Positions 47,301 to 59,726 of a DNA stretch of 64,000 nucleotides are shown here, in pieces; position 1 is the stretch's first letter, and the number at the start of each line of letters is the position of its first letter. The DNA is from Lantana camara (lineage: Eukaryota; Streptophyta; Magnoliopsida; Lamiales; Verbenaceae). The stretch is from the NCBI GenBank assembly GCA_037501455.1, contig CM074860.1:38450501-38514500 (forward strand). Reading direction: 5' to 3'. Position numbers and translations under genes: made by a program. The notes under the pieces are model-generated. The model was not told the origin of the DNA. It did no database searches and saw nothing but the letters and a program-made list of their open reading frames with translations.

Positions 47301-50300
47301 CAAATAAAATAAATTAAAAAAAGAGAAAAAAATCATGTTTCTAAAGATTCAATTTAATAAAATAAAATTTTATTAATTAATAAATTAAAAAAGAAAAAGT
47401 TGATGTTTTAGAAATATATAAAGGCCAAATTCGATTTTAATTTAAAAGAACAGGAACATCTACATTAATACCGTTCAAAATACTAATCGGAAGTGTGATT
47501 AATACGTGTGAATAAGAAGCAATTATTAATTAAATAACTACTATTAGCTTATTCTTTTCACCAATAATACACATAATCATCATGTTTGTAGTTAAAGTGA
47601 TTAAATTATTATAATTTTTTATTTTAAAAATAATAGGAATGGCAAATTACGAGGGAAGTCCAAGGGATTTCCGAGGGAATTTCCATTATCCCATACAAAT
47701 CCCTCGGAATTTGACATCAGATAAATTAAAAAAAGTGAAAAAAAATCGTGTTTTTAAAGATTCAATTTAATAACATAAAATTTCGTTAATTAATAAATTA
47801 AATAAGAAAAAGTTGATGTTTTAGAAATATATAAAGGCGTAGTTCGATTTTAATTTAGAAGAACACAAACATCTACATTGATATCATTCAAAATACCAAT
47901 CGGAAGTTTGATTAATACGTGTGTATAAGAAGCAATTATTAATTATATAACTACCAATAGCTTTCTCTTTTCACCAATAATACATATAATCGTCATGGGT
48001 GTAGTAAGAGTGAATAAACTATTATAATTCTTTAATTTAAAAATAATAAGAAAGGCAAATTCCAAGGGAATTTCGGAGGATTTCCGATTGAATTTTCATT
48101 TTCTCTCGGAATTCACTCGAAAATCCCTTGGAATTTGAAATAAAATAAATTAAAAAAAGTGAAAATATCAAGTTTCTAAAGATTCAATTTAATATCATAA
48201 AATTTTGTTAATTAATAAATTAAAAAAGGAAAAGTTGATGTTTTAGAAATATATAAAATTTAAAAATATTTAAATATATGTGAACATTTTTGAGGGAATA
48301 TTTCCCTTGTAAATCCCTTGAATATAATTTTAATTTAAATATTAATTAAGTTTTAATTTTCCAAGTGAATTTTCCCTCGGAAATTCCTTGGAATTTGAAA
48401 TAAAATAAATTAAAAAATGAGAAAAAAATCGTGTTTCTAAAAATTCAATTTAATAAAATAAAATTTTGTTAATTAGTAAATTAAAAAAGAAAAAGTTGAT
48501 GTTTTAGAAATATATAAAGGCGAAATTCGATTTTAATTTAAAAGAACAGGAACATCTACATTAATAACGTTCAAAATACTAATCGGAAGTGTGATTAATA
48601 CGTGTGAATAAGAAGCAATTATTAATCCTCATGTTTGTAGTTAAAGTGATTAAATTATTATAATTTTTTATTTTAAAAATAATAAGAATGGAAAATTTCG
48701 AGGGAATTCCACGGGATTTCCGAGGGAATTTCCATTATCCCTTGAAAATCCCACGGAATTTGACATCAAATAAATTAAAAAAAAGTGAAAAAAATTGTGT
48801 TTTTAAAGATTCAATTTAATAACATAAAATTTCATTAATTAATAAATTAAATAAGAAAAGGTTGATGTTTTAGAAATATATAAAGGCGTAGTACGATTTT
48901 AATTTAAAAGAACACGAACATCAATATTGATGTCGGTCAAAATACTAATCGGAAGTTAGATTAATACGTCTGTATAAGAAGCAATTATTAATTATATAAC
49001 TGCCAATAGCTTTCTCCTTTCACCAATAATACATATAATCGTCGTGGGTGTAGTTAAAATGAATAAATTATTATAATTCTTTAATTTAAAAATAATAAGA
49101 ATGGCAAATTCCAAAGGAATTCCGATGGAATTTTCATTGTCTCTCCGAATTCCCTCAGAATATGAAATAAAATAAATTAAAAAAATCGAAAAAAATCGTG
49201 TTTCAAAAGATTCAATTTAATATGATAAAATTTTGTTAATTAATAAATTAAAAAAGAAAAAGTTGATGATTTAGAAATATATAAAATTTGAAAATATTTA
49301 AATATATGTGAACATTTTCGAGTGAATATTTTTCTTGGAAATTCCTTGGAATATAATTTTAATTTAAAAATTAATTAAGTTTTAATTTTCAGGGGGAATT
49401 TTCCCTCGGAAATTCCTTGGAATTTGAAATAAAATAAATTAAAAAAAGAAAAAATAATTGTGTTTCTAAAGATTCAATTTAATAACATAAAATTTCGTTA
49501 ATTTATAAGTTAAATAAGAAAAAGTTGATGTTTTAGAAATATATAAAGACGTAGTACGATTTTAATTTAAAAGAACACGAACATCTACATTGATATCGTT
49601 CAAAATACTAATCGGAAGTTTGATTAATACGTGTGTATAAGAAGCAATTATTAATTATATAACTACCAAGAGCTTTCTCTTTTCACCAATAAAACATATA
49701 ATCGTCATGGGTGTAGTTAAAGTGAATAAATTATTATAATTCTTTAATTTAAAAATAATAAGAATGGCAAATTCCAAGGGAATTCCGGAGTATTTTCGAT
49801 GGCATTTTCATTTTCTCTAGGAATTCCCTCGGAAATCCCTCGGAATTTGAAATAAAATAAATTAGAAAAAGAGAAAAAAATCGTGCTGCTAAAGATTCAA
49901 TTTAATATCATAAAATTTTGTTAATTAATAAATTAAAAAAGAAAAGTTTATATTTTACAAATATATAAAATTTAAAAATATTTAAATATATATGAACATT
50001 TTCGAGGGAATATTTCCCTTGGAAATCCTTTGGAATATAATTTTAATTTAAAAATTAATTAAGTTTTGATTTTTCGAGGGAATTTTCCCTCGAAAATTAC
50101 TTGGAATTTAAATAAAATAAATTAAGAAAAGAGAAAAAAATCGTGTTTCTAAAGATTCAATTTAATAAAATAAAATTCTGTTAATTAATAAATTAAAAAA
50201 AAAAGTTGATGTTTTAGAAATATATAAATGCGAAATTCGATTTTAATTTAAAAGAACAGGAACATCTACATTAATACCGTTCAAAATACTAATAGGAAGT

Positions 50301-51374
50301 GTGATTCATACGTGTGAATAAGAAGCAATTATTAATTAGATAACTACTATTAGCTTACTCTTTTCACCAATAATACATATAATCATCATGTTTGTTGTTA
50401 AAGTGATTCAATTATCATAATTTTTTATTTTAAAAATAATAAGAATGGCAAATTCCGAAGGAATTTCCATTATCCCTTGAAAATCCCTCGAAATTTGACA
50501 TCAAATAAATTAAAAAAAGTGAAAAAAAATCGTGTTTTTAAAGATTCAATTTAATAACATAAAATTTTGTTAATTAATAAATTAAATAAGAAAAAGTTGA
50601 TGTTTTAGAAATATATAAAGGCGTAGTACGATTTTAATTTAAAAGAACACGAACATCTACATTGATATCGTTCAAAATACTAATCGGAATTTTGATTAAT
50701 ACGTGTGTATAAGAAGCAATTATTAATTATATAACTACCAATAGCTTTCTCTTTTCACCAATAATACATATAATCGTCATGGGTGTAGTTAAAGTGAATA
50801 AATTATTATAATTCTTTAATTTAAAATTAGTAAGAATGGCAAATTCCAAGGGAATTCCGGAGGATTTCCAATGGAATTTTCATTTTCTCTCGGAATTCCC
50901 ACGTAATTTGAAATAAAATAAATTAAAAAATAGAAAAAAATCGTGTTTATAAAGATTCAATTTAATATCATAAAATTTTGTTTATTAATAAATTAAAAAA
51001 GAAAAAGTTGATGTTTTAGAAATATATAAAATTTAAAAATATTTAAATATATGTGAACATTTTCGAGGGAAGATTTCCCTTGGAAATGCTTTGTAATATA
51101 ATTTTAATTTAAAAATTCATTAAGTTTTTATTTTCCTAGGGAATTTTATCTCGAAAATTCCTTGGAATTTCAAATAAAATAAATTAAAAAATAGAGAAAA
51201 AAATCGTTTTTCTAAAGATTCAATTTAAGAAAATAAAATTTTATTAATTAATAAATTAAAAAAGAAAAAGTTGATGTTTTAGAAATATATAAAGGCGAAA
51301 TTCGATTTTAATTTAAAAGAACAGGAACATCTACATTAATACCGTTCAAAATACTAATCGGAAGTGTGATTAAT
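44346..51374 (-). repeat. About 3.87 kb higher-order repeat, older, interrupted
   Basis: CTAATCGGAAG markers at 45058, 45732, 46417, 46809 and 47481 recur at 48947, 49609, 50290, 50681 and 51353, a shift of 3872-3889 bp. The second copy is cut at 51374 by an LTR insertion and resumes at 62640, where sequence matching about 47500 onward follows. Divergence is clearly higher than in the 2173 bp repeat. Confidence 0.8.
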
Positions 51375-52962
51375 TGTAGCACCCGGAACGCTAGGCGCCA
51401 CATCCCCCGCACTATAGCGTCAATCCACATATGAAACGGCAATTCATACATGAACCAAAACTATAGCGAACGGGAGACAATAAAAACTCAAAAGCTAGGC
51501 GGGTACCCTCAATTAATACCACTAAACAATTGTATCAATAAAAGCGGAAGCAAAAACATTCAATACTTATAGGTACCATATTTACATATTTATTAATAGA
51601 TACCAACATTTCATACAATACAATATCACCTCCAATATTAGGTAAGGCATAATACAAAATGTAAGAAGTATCAATACATGAGCTACAATATGAAGGTGAA
51701 GTGCTAGACCCGAATAAAAGACAGGCTAGACTCTAATTCCCGCCTAGCACGAACCTGCAAAAGCTGAAAAGTTGAGGTGTCAGTCCAACACGGACTGAGC
51801 GAGGGGGTATAAATAAATATTTGCGCACATACATACAAGTTATAATCTCGGGTAATAATTTTGGAAAATAACACCACGATTTAGCAAAGAAGAGATAATA
51901 TCGCCCGAGGTTACAACTAATCCATTTTATCAATTCAATCAATTCAATACAATCAATTTGTGGCCCAGCGAGTGAGGGCAAATCTCCAACCTTTCACCGA
52001 CTGTGTACAATACTTCAATTTATTAGTGGATTAGGTGATCACACAACAATTCCGTGCACAATTAGCAATTTCAATCAATAAATCCTTCTTCCTCCAGGTG
52101 ATGGCGGGCTTGCAAGACCCAGCCATCCAACCATGGTGTACGTCGGGAACATGACTGTAGCACCCCTATACGTAGAGATACCACACCCCCGCACTATAGG
52201 CCGATCCACATACGAAACGGACAATCCGTACATGAACTAACCTATAGTGAACGGGTGACAAAGAAAAGAAAAGACGAGCTAGGCGGGACTAAACCCCAAG
52301 GCAATACAAAATCAAGACATAACAGTTAAAAGCGGAAGCATTAACTCATAAATACATATAGGTACCATATTTATCAGATAGATACGTATAGATACCAAAC
52401 TAACTATCAATACATTATCATCTCTTATACATGATCAAGTATTCAAAATGTGATAACAATAGACATGACATGAGAAGTAGTAAAATATATACATGATGGT
52501 ACACGGATAGACTCGTGACAATGCAAGACTGGACCAGACTCCCGCCTAGCACGACCGGCTCTCAAGTACCTGAAAAGTGAAGTATCAGTCTACCGAAGAC
52601 TGAGTGAGGGGCATAAATATATATAGCGCAGTCACATGCAAGTTATAACCTCGGGTAAGGTTTTATAATTAAAAGTAATATAAGTTCACAATAACATAAA
52701 CTCGCCCAAGATTACAACTACCAGTATTAAGTACTTGTTCGTTTTCATGCAATCAATCAATACATGGCCCCGGCGAGTAAGGGCGGTCTTCAACCGATCT
52801 CCCAATGAACATGAACATGCTTGCTTGTTTAATAGTCAATAGGTGATCATGCAATTCACTTATCGTGCAATCGTGCGATAGTGTACTCATATAACACGTT
52901 CATGAAATGACAATCATGCAATAACCCGAGGCGCATCCGTGGTGCCGGACTCGTCCCCAGTC

Positions 52963-53172
52963 TCCTTTTTCCTCCGGTTTGATGAAGGGATTGCAAGGCC
53001 CCAACATCCAATCTCATTGAGCAGAGGGTACATGAATCCCTAAGCCCGGAGCTCCTTCCTCCACTAATCTCCTAGTGGATTCAGGGGTGACCCCTAACAT
53101 GGTGAGGATAGCGCCAGAGTTACCCGTCAGCCCTTGCTTTCCCGGTTGGCTCTAGTCACTACCCTCGGGCCC
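52963..53172 (-). other. Conserved three-hairpin domain, family C (3' LTR)
   Basis: Hairpin I is CCACTA/TAGTGG (53061-53078). Hairpin II is AGGG/CCCT around ATTCATGTA (53025-53041). Hairpin III is GATG/CATC with an inner GGG stem and CTTGCAA loop (52981-53008). Read on the minus strand. Confidence 0.63.
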
Positions 53173-53649
53173 AAACGTAACCGTCATGCTACTCGCCTAA
53201 ACATGCATGAAACAATACCTGACTTGCTTGCTTGCTTGCCTGCTTGAACCTGGCTTGAAATGATCAATGATTTATAGAAAGTATAACCGTAAATAAAAAT
53301 TTTGGCCAAAATATCACATAAGGGGTATACGGGTTCTATGTAACTAACAATTAAACCTCACCTATACCGACAAAGACAAGTAGGCACGGCCTACGGGGCT
53401 TGCTCCTCGTCCCTACGAAGCTGGTCTGTGCAAAATAGACGTGTACACGTGAGACTTGACTCTAAAATGAACCAAATATGACGAACGGCGGAAAAGTATC
53501 GAGATGACGTGCAAATCACAATGTGGCATGAAAACATGTTGTTTCACATCATATTAGCACATATTATAGCAATTCGGGGTCAAAGAAGTCGTTGGATCGA
53601 GGGGCTAAAAATATAATTTTATGCAGTCACATTTGTTCTGTCAGCGAGG

Positions 53650-53876
53650 TGGGAACGGCCGTTCCGGACCCCTTTGTAAAATGGGAATGGTCGTTCCCAT
53701 AACCCCAAACTCGCGCCAACGATTTCCCCTTTTTGAAATGCGCCTTAGCTGGGAACGGCCCTTCCGGCGCAAGGCCAAAATGGGAACGGCCGTTCCCATG
53801 CTCGGCCGCCTAAATCATTTGAAAAGGTGGGAACGCCCGTTCCCACAATGCCTTGAGGCTGGGAACGGCCGTTCCC
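53650..53876 (-). repeat. Palindrome array of family C LTR (3' LTR)
   Basis: Six units of the GGGAACGGCCGTTCCC type. 53780-53799 is a perfect 20 bp palindrome, ATGGGAACGGCCGTTCCCAT. 53681-53700 has the same arms. 53827-53846 has GTGGGAACG/CGTTCCCAC, so the flanking bases change together. The others are at 53650, 53749 and 53861. Unrelated in sequence to the family A and B arrays but at the same place in the LTR. Confidence 0.82.
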
Positions 53877-54781
53877 TGTTTCTGCAAATATGAAGAACAG
53901 AGGAAAAACAGAGTATGGCTACGGGAAAGCATAACAAAGCAACCAAAAATCCATTTTCAATCTACCAAGTTATGTTTTGCTGGAAGTATGATGCATACAT
54001 ATTCAACAAGCAATAAAACACCATTTAAACACCTAAATCATGGAAAATCACCAAGAATCCAGGTTCCAAGTTCATGATCACACTTGATCATTCAAGCTCA
54101 ATTCTCAACCAATTCATGCACAAATCATGCCATAATTCATGATATAATCACATAATCATGCTTCCAACTTCAATTAACTCATCTAACATATAAATCCCAA
54201 ACCCTAGCTCAATCATACATGCTCAAGAATCAAGGTTTCATGCACCACCAACCTTGGAAATGAAAGAAAGGAAGAAGATGGATGAGGGTGATGATCAAGC
54301 TTCCCAAACTTGGATTAATACTTGAAATTCTTGATGAAATGGATGAAAATCACTTCCTTTCCTTTTCTTCTTAATACCGAGAGAGAGAGGAAGCAAATAT
54401 GTTGAAGAATTTGGAAGCAAAATGATTGAAGAAGCTTGGAGATGATATACCGTGATATTTTGGGAAAATATAATATTTGCAATTAAACCTTCCAAGTTAA
54501 TTAAGTTAAGCAATCAAGGATGTCAAGTTTGGAAAGTGATCACTTTAGTCCTCAAAGGTTTTCATGCAATTTGGTCCCTAAGTTTAAAAGAATGAACATA
54601 TAGGGGCAAGTTGACAATTAAATCATATTCGGTAATTATTTCACGAAATAAATATTTTCATGTCTTGAAAGGAATTCTCAATTAATATAAATTGATAAAA
54701 TCTCATGAAAGTATTATAATTATAATTTATAAAATTGTTTTAAACATAAAATATTAATAAATAAAACCCGGGGCGTTACAA

Positions 54782-54794
54782 CTCTCCCCCCCTT
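54782..54794 (-). promoter_or_regulatory. Polypurine tract of element C
   Basis: On the minus strand, an AAGGGGGGGAGAG tract directly precedes the 3' LTR. This is the expected primer for plus-strand DNA synthesis. Confidence 0.85.
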
Positions 54795-54798
54795 AAAA

Positions 54799-54817
54799 GG
54801 ACCTGGTCCCCAGGTCC
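54799..54817. repeat. Hairpin next to the polypurine tract
   Basis: GGACCTGG and CCAGGTCC arms with a 3 base loop, a perfect 8 bp stem a few bases from the polypurine tract. Confidence 0.75.
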
Positions 54818-54850
54818 ACTGTCAAGTTTTTGAAACGATGCACAAGTCAT

Positions 54851-54979
54851 AAGAGAACCCCGTCTCTTGAACAAGAATGAAAGAACCCCGTCTTTCACAA
54901 GAAGTGAGAAAACCCCGTTTCTCAACAAGAAGTGAGAGAGCCCCGTCTCTCAACAGGAAAGGAGAGAGCCCCGTCTCTC
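54851..54979 (-). repeat. Array of five covarying hairpins before the polypurine tract
   Basis: Five units every 27-28 bp, at 54851-54868, 54878-54897, 54905-54924, 54933-54952 and 54962-54979. Plus-strand arms: AAGAGA/TCTCTT, TGAAAGA/TCTTTCA, TGAGAAA/TTTCTCA, TGAGAGA/TCTCTCA, GAGAGA/TCTCTC. The loop is ACCCCG or GCCCCG in all. Wherever an arm base changes, its partner changes too. Spacers are AACAAGAA-like. Confidence 0.85.
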
Positions 54980-55187
54980 ACAAGAAATGAAGTAGTTCAA
55001 AGAGTAAATAACGAGAACAATGGCATGAATGTTGCATGGACAAATAGAATCATAATCATTTCACAAATATCATATAGACAACTAAACCAATTAATCACAT
55101 ACTTATCACTCATAATTAACTAGTTGGCAATGCACAAGAAATTAAATACACTAACAATAAGATCAGTAATGCACGTGGTATGCATGG

Positions 55188-55919
55188 TTAAAGGTACCGT
55201 TCACCGTTGGTTGTATCATGTATATAATTGGTACCTTCCCGTGCTCGCACTGGTAATCTTCCACCCCCGGGAGATTTCCCTCGTAGCCTTGAGCAAGTGT
55301 CGATGTGATGCTCGTCACTTCCACAGTAGAGACATAATCCCAACCGTTTCCTACAGCCATCATAAGTGTGGTTATCACGTCCACAATAACTGCAAAGAAA
55401 TTTCCCAGAAGATGTTGTTGAAACTGGGTTACACGAAGTTCCCGAACTCGGTCCAAGTGATTGCTTCTTTTTCTTGCGAGATCTTTCCTGAGGTGCCGGG
55501 GTATGATAAGAGATAGGCCGCTTTCCTTTGCTAGAACGCTGTCCCGACTTTGAACCTGAAGCCTGCCCGGGGTGAGGATTAGACCTTCTGGCCTCCAACG
55601 AGGTGGTGCCTCGGACCTTTTCTTGGGAGCCACTCGGAGTTAGTTCCCACACTCTTTTAATTTTCTTAAGTTGTGACCCGGTGGAATCCTTGTTTCCTTC
55701 AAAGGGTCTTGAGGATGGTTGGTTCTGAAATTCCCTAAATGTTATCGAAATTTGGCCCGGCTGTGATGATAAGACTCGCGACTCGGAGGCAACATACTCT
55801 TCTATCTTCTGATCCACTAAACGCACCAAGGACTCGAAGAATTCCTGAGGCTGAACCGGAGGGGGTAAATGCGGAGAAACTCTAGGCACTTGTTCCTTAT
55901 AAGGGCGATCTTGTGACAT
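55188..55919 (-). CDS. gag: Shortened Gag with two zinc knuckles (element C)
   Basis: 243 residues from the ATG at 55919, chosen over the in-frame ATG at 55979 because a GATTAACAG|G acceptor-like site lies one base before it, as in the Ty3 element. Residues 26-65 (EFFESLVRLVDQKIEEYV ... FREFQNQ) match the start of the Ty3 Gag, and 84-104 match WLKEIERIWELIP..EKARC. Then the Gag core is missing: residue 107 onward (SLEARRSN) aligns with Ty3 Gag residue 236 onward, an in-frame loss of about 123 residues. Two CCHC knuckles remain (C176-C179-H184-C189 and C196-C199-H204-C209) in the same frame. So it keeps a possible RNA-binding module but lacks most of the capsid. It may be translated and act in trans or be a fossil. 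No pol follows. Confidence 0.8.
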   Translation of the reverse strand: MSQDRPYKEQVPRVSPHLPPPVQPQEFFESLVRLVDQKIEEYVASESRVLSSQPGQISITFREFQNQPSSRPFEGNKDSTGSQLKKIKRVWELTPSGSQEKVRGTTSLEARRSNPHPGQASGSKSGQRSSKGKRPISYHTPAPQERSRKKKKQSLGPSSGTSCNPVSTTSSGKFLCSYCGRDNHTYDGCRKRLGLCLYCGSDEHHIDTCSRLRGKSPGGGRLPVRAREGTNYIHDTTNGERYL

Positions 55920-57986
55920 CCTGTTAATCAAGACACTGAATATGCATGTTGAATTAATATGCCGATGCGCGTTACACACTCAGAAATAATAATTCAGCAC
56001 ATTGGAGCAATTAAGTTCAATCAGGGAAATTACATATATGTAAAGAAATTTAAAATTAAAGTAACGTATGATGCACGTGCTTATGAATGCATTGAACCTG
56101 CCACCAGAGTAATGGAAAATTTTATCCCGACATGAAATTCCTTGTGTGTTGAATCATAATCCTGTCTGGAACTGGTAATCATTTCTTGTTTTCCCCACGG
56201 TCTTCTATTCTTCAGATTTATCCAACATCCACTTGAACATTCCCACAACTCAGTAGTATGATTTCTGAAGCCCCGAAGTCCTCTGTGCTCACGAAGTTAA
56301 CATCTAGCTTATTCTTTAATAGTTGCTCCCCAATTTGCCCGAATCCTCATCACGATTGTCACTTTGATCCAAACTCCGTTGTTTACTCTTGAAGAGTTTG
56401 AATAATTGAATGAATTCCCTTTTCCGTTGTTTGCATTCGACCGCCCAACCTTTACCTAGTAGTTCGTTGCCTTCCTTACCGTTTCCATTTGTTGCTTCAT
56501 TTCTTTTAACGTAACCTTGCAACACGATAATTCAGCTTGGATCTGGAAATACCCACCAGACCGAAGCCTTCAACATGATTGTCTTTCAGTTTCATATTCA
56601 CTGGAGTGCTGAGCTTCCTTTATCCCTTTCTTGATTGAAATCCCAAAATTGTCCTTGCGTTAACTTGGGGGTCATAATTCTCACTCTTGCACGACCCTCC
56701 GAATTGAATCCAGAAAATAACTCATTCCACCCGGTTATAGAGTCCTAGGATCTTTACCTTTCATGAATAGATCATCCAAGGCTACTAGCTCGATTTGAAT
56801 TATCGAAATGATCTTCTTCTCTTACTTGAATTTGCTTCCCAACTAACTAAGTCTCAGTTTAACATCACACCTGAATCTTGAGTAATTAGTACCCAATCTC
56901 CTTCACCTTATCCTCGGATGAAGTAGACTTCCTGGCCCGGTAGACGCGTCATCTTTGATAGTACAAATTTCCCACAGTGCATTCTTTTATTTCAGATCTC
57001 ATTCCTTGAATCATAACTCGATGAACTTGCCTTCGAACTTTTTCCATATTTGATCCTTAGTCTAAAATTCCTTGGTAGCACTTTCTGTGAATTGATGATC
57101 CAAGTTGAAAATTCTTAAATTTGAGATGCTTCTACTCGTTGCTCCATATCTTCCAATTCAACCACATCATGGTCGACAATCCTCCTTTCCCTAGTATTAA
57201 ACTCCCGGTTAGAAATTCCTTTTTCCTTCCAACCCTTGAACCACTCGCTAATGGCAATCCGGTTATTCTCCCTCTAATTAATACTTTGCTTCTCTTGAGT
57301 ACTTTCCTTTACAGTTCCCTACCTGTCAATGTATTCCCTCGACACGACAATTTATCTTAACTCAGAAAATAACCCTGTCTTACCCAATGTAGAACCCCCA
57401 AACATGTTGGTTTTCCATAACTGATTGTTCGATTCTTTCTGGCTGTCGTGTTAGAAATTTGAATCCAATTGAGTTAAACCCAAAGATAACTCCCAAACAT
57501 GTACTTCAAGCGAAAAACTTAATTGACTTTCTTCCACGCCCTGATTTTAGCCTCAACTGGCACCCCCTTCTCAAATCCTGTAGTAGCCCAAAGTTATCGA
57601 GCAATTGGCCGTGGTTTGATATTCTTTCTACAACCTGTAACCCACAACTTTCTTTGAAATAAAATGCATGTGGGTAAGGCATGCTTATGTCACATAATGA
57701 TCACATAATTAATGCTCACAACTAAGATTTAATATAAATGCAGCAAGCAATTTATCAGTATTTAAAGTAAAACACGTTAAGCACATAACTTCAAATAATT
57801 CAAGATCAATTAATTGACAATAAATTGCAACACTCAATGCAAAGCACAGGTTACCAAGTAATCGAATTAATTCAGAGAATTCAAATAGATTCAAATAATA
57901 TGCAAGACTCTCAATCAACAATTAATCCTATGCCGTTCGACCTAGACTTGACACGACACGACACTAGAACCTCGGTTTTGCAACCG
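55920..57986 (-). mobile_element. Long non-coding leader of element C
   Basis: 2.07 kb between primer site and gag, without recognisable protein motifs. Purine-rich on the element's sense strand and containing degenerate internal repeats (a TTGCTCCATATCTTCCAATTC-like motif, plus strand, at about 57138, and weaker near 56490). Related to the leader of the family B element at 1076-2597. If the inferred splicing is right, most of it is intron. Confidence 0.65.
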
Positions 57987-57999
57987 GGCTCTGATACCA
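57987..57999 (-). promoter_or_regulatory. Primer binding site of element C
   Basis: TGGTATCAGAGCC on the minus strand, seven bases from the 5' LTR end. Initiator Met-tRNA type. Confidence 0.9.
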
Positions 58000-58813
58000 C
58001 CTCAGATGTAGCACCCCTATACGTAGAGATACCACACCCCCGCACTATAGGCCGATCCACATACGAAACGGACAATCCGTACATGAACTAACCTATAGCG
58101 AACGGGTGACAAAGAAAAGAAAAGACGAGCTAGGCGGGACTAAACCCCAAGGCAATACAAAATCAAGACATAACAGTTAAAAGCGGAAGCATTAACTCAT
58201 AAATACATATAGGTACCATATTTATCAGATAGATACGTATAGATACCAAACTAACTATCAATACATTATCATCTCTTATACATGATCAAGTATTCAAAAT
58301 GTGATAACAATAGACATGACATGAGAAGTAGTAAAATATATACATGATGGTACACGGATAGACTCGTGACAATGCAAGACTGGACCAGACTCCCGCCTAG
58401 CACGACCGGCTCTCAAGTACCTGAAAAGTGAAGTATCAGTCTACCGAAGACTGAGTGAGGGGCATAAATATATATAGCGCAGTCACATGCAAGTTATAAC
58501 CTCGGGTAAGGTTTTATAATTAAAAGTAATATAACTTCACAATAACATAAACTCGCCCGAGATTACAACTACCAGTATTAAGTACTTGTTCGTTTTCATG
58601 CAATCAATCAATACATGGCCCCGGCGAGTAAGGGCGGTCTCCAACCGATCTCCCAATGAACATGAACATGCTTGCTTGTTTAATAGTCAATAGGTGATCA
58701 TGCAATTCACTTATCGTGCAATCGTGCGATAGTGTACTCATATAACACGTTCATGAAATGACAATCATGCAATAACCCGAGGCGCATCCGTGGTGCCGGA
58801 CTCGTCCCCAGTC

Positions 58814-59023
58814 TCCTTTTTCCTCCGGTTTGATGAAGGGATTGCAAGGCCCCAACATCCAATCTCATTGAGCAGAGGGTACATGAATCCCTAAGCCCGG
58901 AGCTCCTTCCTCCACTAATCTCCTAGTGGATTCAGGGGTGACCCCTAACATGGTGAGGATAGCGCCAGAGTTACCCGTCAGCCCTTGCTTTCCCGGTTGG
59001 CTCTAGTCACTACCCTCGGGCCC
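58814..59023 (-). other. Conserved three-hairpin domain, family C (5' LTR)
   Basis: Same as 52963-53172. All three stems and loops are unchanged between the two LTRs. Confidence 0.63.
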
Positions 59024-59499
59024 AAACGTAACCGTCATGCTACTCGCCTAAACATGCATGAAACAATACCTGACTTGCTTGCTTGCTTGCCTACTTGAAC
59101 CTGGCTTGAAATGATCAATGATTCATAGAAAGTATAACCGTAAATACTATTTTGGCCAAAATATCACATAAGGGGTATACGGGTTCTATGTAACTAACAA
59201 TTAAACCTCACCTATACCGACAAAGACAAGTAGGCACGGCCTACGGGGCTTGCTCCTCGTCCCTACGAAGCTGGTCTGTGCAAAATAGATGTGTACACGT
59301 GAGACTTGACTCTAAAATGAACCAAATATGACGAACGACGGAAAAATATCGAGATGACGTGCAAATCACAATGTGGCATGAAAACATGTTGTTTCACATC
59401 ATATTAGCACATATTACAGCAATTCGGGGTCAAAGAAGTCGTTGGATCGAGGGGCTAAAAATGTAATTTTATGCAGTCACATTTGTTCTGTCAGCGAGG

Positions 59500-59726
59500 T
59501 GGGAACGGCCGTTCCGAACCCCTTTGTAAAATGGGAACGGTCGTTCCCATAACCCCAAACTCGCGCCAACGATTTCCCCTTTTTGAAATGCGCCTTAGCT
59601 GGGAACGGCCCTTCCGGCGTAAGGCCAAAATGGGAACGGCCGTTCCCATGCTCGGCCGCCTAAATCATTTGAAAAGGTGGGAACGTCCGTTCCCACAATG
59701 CCTTGAGGCTGGGAACGGCCGTTCCC
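59500..59726 (-). repeat. Palindrome array of family C LTR (5' LTR)
   Basis: Six units matching 53650-53876 with a few changes. The second unit is ATGGGAACGGTCGTTCCCAT here, closer to a perfect palindrome than in the 3' LTR. Confidence 0.82.

Larger units (their letters stand above)
38361..51374 (-). repeat. AT-rich satellite array, reverse orientation
   Basis: The same monomers now read on the minus strand (CTAATCGGAAG marker, CACCAATAATACATATAAT, GACATCAAATAAATT). Marker spacing alternates between about 390-430 bp and about 660-690 bp. The long monomers have an extra block of about 255 bp containing TTTAAAAATATTTAAATATA and GAGGGAATATTTCCCTTGG. Identical 64-codon open frames every 2173 bp are by-products of the repeat, not genes. 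Confidence 0.93.
52156..54780 (-). mobile_element. 3' LTR of element C (2625 bp)
   Basis: Runs TGTAACGCCCCGGG to GGGTGCTACA on the minus strand. About 99% identical to 58007-60630. Contains a three-hairpin domain (52963-53172), a palindrome array (53650-53876) and a short CTTG tetranucleotide run near 53222. Confidence 0.92.

Noticed and set aside
54851..54979. CRISPR-like look of the 27-28 bp repeat array
   Set aside because: The repeats are imperfect, spacers are short and near-identical, and it lies inside a plant retrotransposon. A hairpin array explains it.
55163..55633. 156-codon minus-strand frame overlapping the element C gag
   Set aside because: Shadow frame. The zinc knuckles and similarity to Ty3 Gag lie in the other frame.
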